DNA from: Dinoroseobacter sp049800835
GTDB lineage: Bacteria; Pseudomonadota; Alphaproteobacteria; Rhodobacterales; Rhodobacteraceae
Assembly: GCF_049800835.1 (NCBI RefSeq)
Contig: NZ_JBNAFU010000013.1
Span: 1-64,000, forward strand
Direction of reading: 5' to 3'
Length of the DNA: 64,000 nt
Made by a program: the position numbers and the translations under genes. The notes beneath the pieces are model-generated. The model ran no database searches. It saw only the letters and a program-made list of their open reading frames with translations, and had not been told where the DNA came from. Of this stretch, positions 22,042 to 29,360 are shown in pieces. Position 1 is the first letter of the stretch. Each line of letters starts with the position of its first letter.

Positions 22042-22617
22042 TTACTGTGTCGGGCTGACCTGCTTGGGCCGCATGGTTGCGACGAGCTCAGCCACCTTGA
22101 TACCGAATTTGCGGAACTGGCTGCGATTGACGATCGCGCCATTGCCGACAAGATACATCCAGTCCGTTGTGTCCAGGACGTGGCCACCCGAGTCTTCGGG
22201 CAGTTTGATGCGATAGTTCAGTTTCACACCCGAGCCGCGCTGCCAGCCTTCGCCGGTGCCGACCAAATCGGCAGCCTCGGCGCGGATCTTGCCATCATTT
22301 CCAATGGTCAGCTGCCACTCCCGGGCCTGTGTCGCGCCGCTGTCATAGCGAAAATGCTCTGTCATCGTGCCGACATTTCCGTCCCATGTGACATCGAAAT
22401 CCGCAACAAACCGCGAGGTCACACGACCCGTGGGACCGTAAATCACGCCCTCGCATTCTATGGGGCCGTTGAGATGGGTTCGGATGTCGAAATCCTGGCC
22501 CGTGCCTTCGTAGTCTTCGGGTTGCTGCGCCAGAAAACTCCAGTTGCGCTGCCAGATCACAAACAAGGCAAGGCCCATCAGGAGGCCGACAAAAACAAGC
22601 AGAACAGCGTCCATCAT
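22042..22617 (-). CDS. DUF3833 family protein
   Basis: A 191-residue protein with an N-terminal membrane helix (residues 3-22) and an extramembrane beta-rich domain, characteristic of DUF3833 (FDIRTHLNGPIECEGVIYGPTGRVTSRF, WMYLVGNGAIVNRS). No biochemical role is established. Its ATG overlaps the MFS stop as ATGA (22614-22617), so the two are translationally coupled. A second ATG follows at once. Confidence 0.82.
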   Translation of the reverse strand: MMDAVLLVFVGLLMGLALFVIWQRNWSFLAQQPEDYEGTGQDFDIRTHLNGPIECEGVIYGPTGRVTSRFVADFDVTWDGNVGTMTEHFRYDSGATQAREWQLTIGNDGKIRAEAADLVGTGEGWQRGSGVKLNYRIKLPEDSGGHVLDTTDWMYLVGNGAIVNRSQFRKFGIKVAELVATMRPKQVSPTQ

Positions 22618-23867
22618 TCTTCTTCCTCAATTCGGGTCGCGGCCAACAGAGTGATCGCAACGAGCTTCAGGGCACAGGGAACGAGTGCGTACAGCACCGT
22701 GAGCAGTGCCAGCGCCTCGGGCGGGTTGGTTGTGCCGGTCTCAAAACCACGCGCCTCCAGCAGGGGAAGTAGCGCGACTGCGGCAAAAGCCAGCGTGAAT
22801 TTCGTGACAAGCGACCACAGACCAAAGGCCTGGCCCGCCGTCGGAGCAACGCGCGCCATTCGGCGTGCGAACATCGCAGGCAACAGTGTCAGGTCTGCGC
22901 CCATGGCCGCTCCCGACCCGATGCACACCAGTGCAAACCAGAATGTGTCGCCCGCGCCCAACGTGGCCGCGCCCGCAAAGGCCACAATGGACAGAACCAT
23001 GCCGGCCAGCAGCGCGCGTTTGGCTCCGGTCCGGCGCGCAACACGCCCCCACGCGGGTGCCGCCGCCGCGGCCGACAGGAAAAACAGCAACAGAAGCGGG
23101 CCTTCCATGCCGGGGGCCTGCAACCGGCTTTCAACGAAGAACAGGAACAAGGTGGAGCTTACGGCCACCGGGGTCGCATTGACCAAAGCAAGGATCAACA
23201 ACCGACGCGCCTGCGGGTCGCCCAACACAACGCCGAACCCAGCCCCGTCCGGAGCAACCGCGGCCCCCCATTGCCCCCGCATCGCGACGAGCGCCGCAAC
23301 GCACAGGAGACAGAACCCGAGGGAGAAACCGACAAACGGCGCGCCCGTGCCCAACAGAAGCGTTGGGGCCACGGCCGCCGTGCAGACACCCAGAAGAGCC
23401 CCTGTTTCGCGCCACCCGGCCAACCGCAGATGCCCCTTGTTCCCGAGACGCCCCGCGGTCGCAACGCCTTGAGCGTAAAAGCTGATCGTCAGGAAACTGA
23501 ACGCGGAAAACAGCGCCGTCAGCATAAGCGCGAACCACCAAAGCGGCGCAATAGGCGGCTCCACGGCAAAGAGACCGACCATCGCCGCCCCCAAGAGTGT
23601 CACAGCCCCTGCCACCATGGCGGCCCGATTGTGGCGCGTTTTTTCAGCCAGCCACCCCAAGGCAGGATCTTGGACGAAATCCAGCATCCGCAGTACAAAG
23701 AGGACTGAGCCGAGCGCCGCGAGGCTGACCCCGAATTCATCGACGTAGAACTTTGGCGCGTGGATATAGATCGGCAGTCCCGCAGCCGAGATCATGGCTG
23801 CAAAAACGGCAAACCCCGTCAGGCGCACCTTTGACGCAGGCGCCGATGGCGCGGCGAAATCCGTCAC
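22614..23867 (-). CDS. MFS transporter, GPH-like family
   Basis: A 417-residue inner-membrane carrier with about 12 transmembrane segments and the GPH-type loop RMLDFVQDPALGWLAEKT after the second helix. Substrate unknown; within this operon it may move a lipid or small metabolite. GTG 23867 is chosen because it overlaps the DUF1365 stop (GTGA) and has GAGGAAA upstream. A longer frame to 23927 would overlap the previous gene by 60 bp. Confidence 0.83.
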   Translation of the reverse strand: MTDFAAPSAPASKVRLTGFAVFAAMISAAGLPIYIHAPKFYVDEFGVSLAALGSVLFVLRMLDFVQDPALGWLAEKTRHNRAAMVAGAVTLLGAAMVGLFAVEPPIAPLWWFALMLTALFSAFSFLTISFYAQGVATAGRLGNKGHLRLAGWRETGALLGVCTAAVAPTLLLGTGAPFVGFSLGFCLLCVAALVAMRGQWGAAVAPDGAGFGVVLGDPQARRLLILALVNATPVAVSSTLFLFFVESRLQAPGMEGPLLLLFFLSAAAAAPAWGRVARRTGAKRALLAGMVLSIVAFAGAATLGAGDTFWFALVCIGSGAAMGADLTLLPAMFARRMARVAPTAGQAFGLWSLVTKFTLAFAAVALLPLLEARGFETGTTNPPEALALLTVLYALVPCALKLVAITLLAATRIEEEE

Positions 23868-24622
23868 CTCGTGATTTCCTCGGATGGCGGGGAGGGGCGG
23901 TTGCGATACACCGCGCCCTTGGCCCAAAGCTTCAGGGCCTGCCAGTGGATCAGCCCCAGAACGCGCCGCGACCCAAAGGGCCTGCGCACAACAGCGCGCA
24001 AGACCGTCCAGGATGTCAGCGGCGCACGCGCGCCGGTCAGAGTGGCATACAGCCCCTCGTTCCCCGTGCTGTAGTCAATCCAGATACCCACACGGTCCGG
24101 TCGGATATCGAACCGGAACCTGTAGTCTCCCTTAACCGGCTGGAACGGAGACACGTGAAAAATCTTCGTTGCCGCCAGCTGGTCAGTACGCTCAATCGGG
24201 CTCAGGTCGTCCTTGTGGCACAGGTAGGAATGGCGATCGCCGAAGGTGTTGCTGACCTCAGCGATGACAACGCGCAGGTCACCCGCCCGATCATGGCAAA
24301 GCCAAAACGACACCGGGTTGAAGACATGGCCCAGTATGCGCGGCTGCGCGAGCAGCAAGATACGCCCGTCGGCCACCTCCAGAGCGCGTTGCCTGAGAAC
24401 ATCCCGTACCCACCTGGCGCCGGTCCCGTTTCCGGGCGCGCCCCCGTGGTCGGTATCGCGCAGAGAGGCCAGATTGCGTGCGTTGCGCGAAAACAGGCGC
24501 GGTGTCTTCAGGGCAGCTTCCGCGTCGATCATGACGTAATCGATCGAATACTTGAACGCGTTCTCTACACCGCCGCGGCGACCGTGGAAAGTCTGGCCCT
24601 GAATATGGTCGAGAACGCTCAC
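23864..24622 (-). CDS. DUF1365 family protein
   Basis: A 252-residue cytoplasmic protein of the DUF1365 family, recognised by RILLLAQPRILGHVFNPVSFW, EVSNTFGDRHSYL and KIFHVSPFQPVKGDYRFRF. The family almost always lies next to an FAD amine-oxidase-like protein and lipid methyltransferases, suggesting modified fatty-acid synthesis. The GTG start overlaps the upstream stop codon (GTGA, 24619-24622). Confidence 0.88.
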   Translation of the reverse strand: MSVLDHIQGQTFHGRRGGVENAFKYSIDYVMIDAEAALKTPRLFSRNARNLASLRDTDHGGAPGNGTGARWVRDVLRQRALEVADGRILLLAQPRILGHVFNPVSFWLCHDRAGDLRVVIAEVSNTFGDRHSYLCHKDDLSPIERTDQLAATKIFHVSPFQPVKGDYRFRFDIRPDRVGIWIDYSTGNEGLYATLTGARAPLTSWTVLRAVVRRPFGSRRVLGLIHWQALKLWAKGAVYRNRPSPPSEEITR

Positions 24623-25920
24623 GACGCCGCAACCTTGGCGTCGATGGCACGGGCCTTGATGGCTTCGGCCACGTCAAAGGCGCTAGCCAGTCCGTCTTCA
24701 TGGAACCCGTTCTTCATCCACGCTCCGCAAAACCACGTGTTTCGCATCCCCTGCATCGATCGGATCGCCTCACGCCCGTTTTGCGCTGCCAGATCGTAGA
24801 CCGGATGGCTGAAGGAGACCGTGTCGTAAATCAACTCCTCCCGGATCGGGCGGGTCGAATTCAGCGTGACAAACATGGGATCGTCTTTGGGGATCGGCTG
24901 GAGCGAGTTCATCCAGTAAGTCAGATCGATCTTGTCCGTCGATCCGCCCTTCTGCTCGCAGTAATTCCATGACGACCAGCAGGCCTTGCGGTTCGGCATC
25001 AGGCTTGCGTCCGCATGCAACACCGCCTCGTTCGGTTGATACTTGATCCCGCCGAGCGCCGTGCGCTCTGCCTCGGAGCTATCCGCGAGCAACGACAGCG
25101 TCGTGTCCGAATGTGTAGCGAAAACAACGTCGTCAAATGTCTCCCATTCGCCCCCTTCCGTGCGCACGAGCGCGCCGCCGGCAACACGCTGCACGCCGAC
25201 AACGCTGGCACCAGCCCGCGTCTCGACGCCGGACTCGGAAAGCCGGGCCAACAGGCGCGTCACGTATTGAATGGACCCGCCATCGACGGTGTACCACTTG
25301 TGCTGACCTGTGGCTGACAAGAGTGCGTGGTTCTGAAAGAACTTCACGAGAGCCTGCGCCGGGAAGTCCAGAATGCGCTGCGACGGCGTTGACCAGATCG
25401 CCCCCGACAGCGGCAGAATGTAATAGTCGCGAAACCACGACCCGGTGCCGAGGCGGTCGAGAAACTGCCCGATCGTCACATTCGGGTCGTCCGCCACCTC
25501 CAGCGCGCGCCGGTTGAAGGTCACGATGTCCCTGATCATGCGCAGGAACGCGGGACGCCCGAGGTTGCGCTTCTGCGCGAAGACAGTGCGGATCGTCCGA
25601 AGTCCGTATTCGATGCGCCCTCCGTCAATGGACGCGGCAAAGCTCATATCCGAGTCCGCGATCGGGACGTCGAGATCGTCAAAGAGCCGGACAAGGTGCG
25701 GGTAATTCACGTAGTTGAACACGATGAAACCGGTATCGACTGGCTGGTCGCCGAACTTGCCTGCAATAACCGTCCGGGCGTGTCCGCCAAACCGGCCTTC
25801 CCCCTCGAACAGCACCACCTGGTTTCCGCGCGACAGAAAGTATGCAGCACCCATTCCGGATATACCGCCACCAATCACCGCAATCCGTCGCGGCGCGCCC
25901 CTCATCGTTTCAAATGGCAT
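24619..25920 (-). CDS. FAD-dependent amine-oxidase-like oxidoreductase
   Basis: A 433-residue flavoprotein with the dinucleotide-binding motif VIGGGISGMGAAYFL (residues 14-28), the GG motif GRFGGHARTV and the C-terminal FAD motif WFCGAWMKNGFHEDGLASA. It resembles RSP_1091 of R. sphaeroides, which I recall as required for furan fatty acid formation; assignment to that pathway here is inference from similarity and context. It is the first gene of the operon, with a RpoE-type promoter 30 bp upstream. Confidence 0.85.
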   Translation of the reverse strand: MPFETMRGAPRRIAVIGGGISGMGAAYFLSRGNQVVLFEGEGRFGGHARTVIAGKFGDQPVDTGFIVFNYVNYPHLVRLFDDLDVPIADSDMSFAASIDGGRIEYGLRTIRTVFAQKRNLGRPAFLRMIRDIVTFNRRALEVADDPNVTIGQFLDRLGTGSWFRDYYILPLSGAIWSTPSQRILDFPAQALVKFFQNHALLSATGQHKWYTVDGGSIQYVTRLLARLSESGVETRAGASVVGVQRVAGGALVRTEGGEWETFDDVVFATHSDTTLSLLADSSEAERTALGGIKYQPNEAVLHADASLMPNRKACWSSWNYCEQKGGSTDKIDLTYWMNSLQPIPKDDPMFVTLNSTRPIREELIYDTVSFSHPVYDLAAQNGREAIRSMQGMRNTWFCGAWMKNGFHEDGLASAFDVAEAIKARAIDAKVAAS

Positions 25921-25952
25921 GAAGTCTAGATCCCTGAGTGTCTTGTTTATCT

Positions 25953-25982
25953 GACATACGGACTGTTAGGCCAACTGGATCA
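25953..25982 (-). promoter_or_regulatory. RpoE-type (ECF) promoter of the oxidoreductase operon
   Basis: On the minus strand TGATCC (25977-25982) is followed after 18 bp by TATGTC (25953-25958). TGATCC is the -35 element recognised by R. sphaeroides RpoE, whose -10 is TAAGA-like. The predicted start is about 25 nt before the ATG. The next gene on the other side encodes the matching sigma factor. Confidence 0.65.
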
Positions 25983-26110
25983 ATAATTCTGCCTGTTTTC
26001 TGGCGTTTCCGGGATTATTCACTAACAGCACGCAAAATTGACGTGCATGCATGGCGCCGAAGCGCTTATGGTCATTGGGCTTATTGTTGCGCGAACGGAG
26101 ACAGCCCCCG

Positions 26111-26689
26111 GTGTCGATTGCCACCAAACCGCGTGCCCACCGGCCGCTTGACGCGGATTGGGCAGCCCTGATGATCGCCATTCGTGATCACCAGGACACG
26201 CAAGCGTTCGCGCAGCTGTTTCAGTACTTCGCGCCGCGCGTGAAGGCGTTCCTGATGAAATCCGGTGCGAACGAAACGATGGCTGAGGATTGCGCGCAAG
26301 ACGTGATGACGACCGTCTGGCGCAAGGCGCATCTGTTTGATCCGGCCAGAGCAACCGTTGCGACGTGGGTCTTCACAATTGCGCGGAACCGCAAGATCGA
26401 CATTATCCGGCGGGAAAAACGGCCTGAACCCGAAGATTTGCCTTGGGGCCCCGAGCCCGAGCCGAATGCTGACGATATCATCGCGCTTGAGCAGGACAGC
26501 AAAAAATTGCGCGATGCACTGATCCAGTTGCCCGAGAAGCAACGTATACTCATTGAACGCTGTTATTTCGGGGACCTGTCCCATAACGAAATCGCTGCTG
26601 AGACCGGGTTACCCCTTGGCACGATCAAGTCGCGAATTAGGTTGGCACTGGAGAGGCTTAGGCGAGAAATGGATACGACGACAGACTGA
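26111..26689 (+). CDS. rpoE: ECF sigma factor RpoE (ECF11-type, singlet-oxygen response)
   Basis: A 192-residue sigma-70 family ECF factor. Region 2 has DCAQDVMTTVWRKAHLFDP and ATWVFTIARNRKID; region 4 has LPEKQRILIERCYFGDLSHNEIAAETGL. It directs RNA polymerase to TGATCC-type promoters and is held inactive by ChrR. The GTG start at 26111 (MSIATKPR) has CGGAGA upstream; an ATG at 26051 would add 20 atypical residues. It is followed one base later by chrR. Confidence 0.9.
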   Translation: MSIATKPRAHRPLDADWAALMIAIRDHQDTQAFAQLFQYFAPRVKAFLMKSGANETMAEDCAQDVMTTVWRKAHLFDPARATVATWVFTIARNRKIDIIRREKRPEPEDLPWGPEPEPNADDIIALEQDSKKLRDALIQLPEKQRILIERCYFGDLSHNEIAAETGLPLGTIKSRIRLALERLRREMDTTTD

Positions 26690-26690
26690 C

Positions 26691-27353
26691 ATGGCGAACA
26701 TCAAGCATCATCTGACAGACGAACTGATCATGGCATACTCGGCGGGTGCCCTGCCGGAGGCGTTCAGTCTGGTTGTCGCAACGCACTTGTCGATGTGCGA
26801 TGCTTGCCGTGCGGCTGTTGAGGCTCAGGATGCTCTAGGCGGTGTCGTTTTGGAGGACTCAGGCGTCGTCGCGATGGCACCGGACGCGCTTGCAAGCTGC
26901 ATGGCGGCGATTGAAAGCCTGCCGCCCAAGGGACCGATATCGTTCCAGCGACCGGAGGCAGGCAAGGCGGATCCGGTCCTGCCACAGCCATTGCTGGACT
27001 ACGTTGACGGAGGGATCGACGCCGTGAATTGGCGTCCGGTCGGGCTGGGTGTACGCCAAGCGATCCTGCCAACATCCAAGGACGCGTCGGTTCGCCTGCT
27101 ATATATCCCCGCCGGAGCTGAAGTGCCGGACCATGGCCATCATGGAACGGAACTCACGCTGGTGCTGCAAGGCGCGTTTCGTGACGAGTTTGACCGCTTC
27201 GGGCCAGGTGACATCGAAGTCGCCGATCCAAATGTAGAGCACACGCCCGTGGCAGAGGAAGGCGATGCGTGCATCTGCCTTGCCGCAACAGACGCACCGC
27301 TCAAATTCCGCAAAATCTTGCCAAAGATCGCGCAACCGTTCCTGCGCATCTGA
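26691..27353 (+). CDS. chrR: Zinc-dependent anti-sigma factor ChrR
   Basis: A 220-residue anti-sigma factor of the ZAS/cupin class. Zinc ligands of the anti-sigma domain are visible as H6, H32, C36 and C39 (HxxxCxxC). The C-terminal cupin domain has H148, H150, E154 and H184 as a likely second metal site. It binds RpoE in the cytoplasm and releases it on singlet oxygen. ATG 26691 follows the rpoE stop by one base, so the two are an operon. Confidence 0.92.
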   Translation: MANIKHHLTDELIMAYSAGALPEAFSLVVATHLSMCDACRAAVEAQDALGGVVLEDSGVVAMAPDALASCMAAIESLPPKGPISFQRPEAGKADPVLPQPLLDYVDGGIDAVNWRPVGLGVRQAILPTSKDASVRLLYIPAGAEVPDHGHHGTELTLVLQGAFRDEFDRFGPGDIEVADPNVEHTPVAEEGDACICLAATDAPLKFRKILPKIAQPFLRI

Positions 27354-27412
27354 CGCTGACCGCCCGCTGCCAGGCTATCTGACTGGACGAGCCGCGAAAC
27401 TCAGGCGCATTT

Positions 27413-28033
27413 TCAGCTGCGATATGTGGGACGCGGCGGCAGCAAGCGCCGCGTGGCTTCAACAACAAGCTCGGCGGCGCTCTGCTGGGTCTTTGCAAAG
27501 TCAGCCTTGCCGTCGATCCTGAGAAATGACGCCCCGTGCACGAACGTCCAAAGCGGAAAGGACTCGCGCAACACGTCTTCATCGACCGTGTCCTTTCCCA
27601 GATATGCGGCAACTTGCAAAAGCAGGCTGTTGTAGCAAGCGTGGCCTGCTTCTTCGATCTCGGGACGCTGGTAGTTCTCGGCAAACATCATTCGAAAAAC
27701 GCCCGGGTTCGCCTCCGCGAACTCGACGTATTCGACGCCTCCCGCCGCAATCGCTTCGAGCGTTCCGAAAGGATGCGCTGCCCCTGCCTCGATAAGACGC
27801 GTGGTCATTTCCGCCATGCAATCCACAATCAGCGCGGCCAGCATATCCGTCTTGTCGGCGAAATGCCGGTAAGGTGCGGCGGTAGAGACACCGGCACGCC
27901 GGCACGCTTCTGAAACCGAAAAGGCATCAGGGCCTTTTTCTTCGACCAGTTGGCGCGTGGCGTTGAGCAGTTGCTGACGCAAATCACCATGGTGATATGC
28001 GCGTTTTGTACGCACCTTTGCTGAATCTGTCAT
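27413..28033 (-). CDS. TetR/AcrR family transcriptional regulator
   Basis: A 206-residue repressor. The N-terminal HTH (SVSEACRRAGVSTAAPYRHFADKTDM, residues about 38-63) is preceded by KRAYHHGDLRQQLL, and an effector-binding helical domain follows. It is divergent from an RND efflux pair, which it probably represses. Two palindromes at 28103 and 28141 in the shared 171-bp gap are the likely operators. Confidence 0.9.
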   Translation of the reverse strand: MTDSAKVRTKRAYHHGDLRQQLLNATRQLVEEKGPDAFSVSEACRRAGVSTAAPYRHFADKTDMLAALIVDCMAEMTTRLIEAGAAHPFGTLEAIAAGGVEYVEFAEANPGVFRMMFAENYQRPEIEEAGHACYNSLLLQVAAYLGKDTVDEDVLRESFPLWTFVHGASFLRIDGKADFAKTQQSAAELVVEATRRLLPPRPTYRS

Positions 28034-28102
28034 CGCTCGAAGCCCTTGTTATCGTCCTGTGCGAAACCTCACATGTCTCTGCGCAGTCACGCAAAAATAA
28101 AT

Positions 28103-28117
28103 GTTAGACTTTCTAAC
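28103..28117. promoter_or_regulatory. TetR operator candidate 1
   Basis: GTTAGA-CTT-TCTAAC, a perfect 6-bp dyad with a 3-bp centre, in the gap between the TetR gene and the RND adaptor. It resembles AcrR-subgroup operators and shares its sequence with a second site 38 bp away. Confidence 0.7.
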
Positions 28118-28140
28118 ACCACAGGCCTATGTACCTCAAT

Positions 28141-28155
28141 GTAAGACTCTCTAAC
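28141..28155. promoter_or_regulatory. TetR operator candidate 2
   Basis: GTAAGA-CTC-TCTAAC, the same dyad as 28103-28117 with one mismatch in the left arm. It is 50 bp before the adaptor ATG, where it would block transcription of the pump. Confidence 0.65.
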
Positions 28156-28204
28156 TTCCGGCGCAACAGGCGACAGCCTCTGATCCGCATATGAGGACGC
28201 TGAG

Positions 28205-29356
28205 ATGACCGAACAAGAGATGCCCCGCCACAGCGTGCTGCGCAGCGCCTTGCGACGCAGTCTGATCTTGACAGGCACAGGCATGACATTGGCCCTGGCG
28301 GTCGGGCTCGTTGTGGTCGGCTCCGGCCTTATCGCGGCTCGGGCCGCCGATACGAGTGTCATGTCGGAGCAAGCGCCAGCCGCCGTTGCGCTTGCGCCTC
28401 TGGAACTGACTTCCAGCTATCAGATCGAAGCGCGGTTTACCGGCCCGATTGAACCCGCTCGCAGTACCGAACTGGGATTCGAGCCCGGCGGCACGCTTGC
28501 CGACATTCTCGTCGACGAGGGTGATAGTGTGGACGAAGGGCAAACCCTCGCGCGGCTTGATATCCGGGCGTTGCAGGCGGAGCGCGCGTCACAGGAGGCC
28601 ACGCTAAAAGCCGCCGTCGCACGGCGCGACATCGCGAAACTGACGGCAGATCGGCAAGGCGAACTGGCCGCACGGGATTTTGCATCCTCGCAACGCGCGG
28701 ACGAAGCACGCTTCCAACTTGCCGTGACCGAGGCCGACATTGCCCGAGCCGTTGCAGCGCTTGAGGCGATCGATATCTCCATCGCCAAATCGGAACTCAC
28801 CGCGCCATATGCAGGGGTCATCACGGATCGCCATGTGGATCAAGGCGCACGGCTGGCGCCAAGTCAGGCCATTCTGGGTTTGCAGGACCGCGTTTCGGTC
28901 CTGAGGGTCGGATTGCCGGAGGACCTGTCGGACCGGTTACGTCCCGGAAATCAGGTGGACGTCGCCCTGTCCAGCGGTACGGTGACCGGAAGGGTCGCGC
29001 GGGTACGACCAGATCTGGACCCTGCAACGCGCACCCGCTCTGTCCTTATCGCGTTGCCTGAGGATGTGGCACCGGTCACTGGGACACTAGCTGCCCTGAC
29101 GCTGACCCGCACGGTCCAGAACGACGGCGCCTGGGTCCCGATGAGCGCCCTCAGCGAGGGCATCGACGGCTTGTGGACGATCTTTGTCCTCCCCGACGGC
29201 ACAGACGTGATCCAGCGTGCTGCCGTGACGCTGGAACACATCGCCGGCGACCGCGTGTATGTTGCCGGTGCACTTCCTGGTAATGCGCAGGTCGTGACCG
29301 TGGGCACACACCGTCTGAGCCCGGGGCAACATGTGTCCGGCGCTGGCGAGAGTTGA
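28205..29356 (+). CDS. RND efflux periplasmic adaptor (membrane fusion protein)
   Basis: A 383-residue adaptor anchored by an N-terminal transmembrane segment (residues about 22-47). The order is: barrel-sandwich half (GGTLADILVDEGDSVDEGQTLARLD), a helical hairpin (about residues 115-190), a second lipoyl half (APYAGVITDRHVDQG) and a beta-barrel. It links the RND pump to an outer-membrane channel; no OMP gene is nearby. It is the first gene after the TetR operators, and the pump follows 4 bp later. Confidence 0.88.
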   Translation: MTEQEMPRHSVLRSALRRSLILTGTGMTLALAVGLVVVGSGLIAARAADTSVMSEQAPAAVALAPLELTSSYQIEARFTGPIEPARSTELGFEPGGTLADILVDEGDSVDEGQTLARLDIRALQAERASQEATLKAAVARRDIAKLTADRQGELAARDFASSQRADEARFQLAVTEADIARAVAALEAIDISIAKSELTAPYAGVITDRHVDQGARLAPSQAILGLQDRVSVLRVGLPEDLSDRLRPGNQVDVALSSGTVTGRVARVRPDLDPATRTRSVLIALPEDVAPVTGTLAALTLTRTVQNDGAWVPMSALSEGIDGLWTIFVLPDGTDVIQRAAVTLEHIAGDRVYVAGALPGNAQVVTVGTHRLSPGQHVSGAGES

Positions 29357-29360
29357 AGCC

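Noticed and set aside
21637..23472. 611-codon plus-strand open frame opposite SDR, DUF3833 and MFS
   Set aside because: It spans three real genes on the other strand and lacks any domain; typical of GC-rich antisense frames.
26020..26110. A RpoE-type promoter directly upstream of rpoE on the plus strand
   Set aside because: Autoregulation is expected, but I found no TGATCC with suitable spacing on the plus strand; only the divergent operon has a good match.
28009..28022. GTTTTGTACG resembling the 53-bp repeat core
   Set aside because: It is within the TetR coding sequence (KRAYHH region), only 10 bp long and without the rest of the element.
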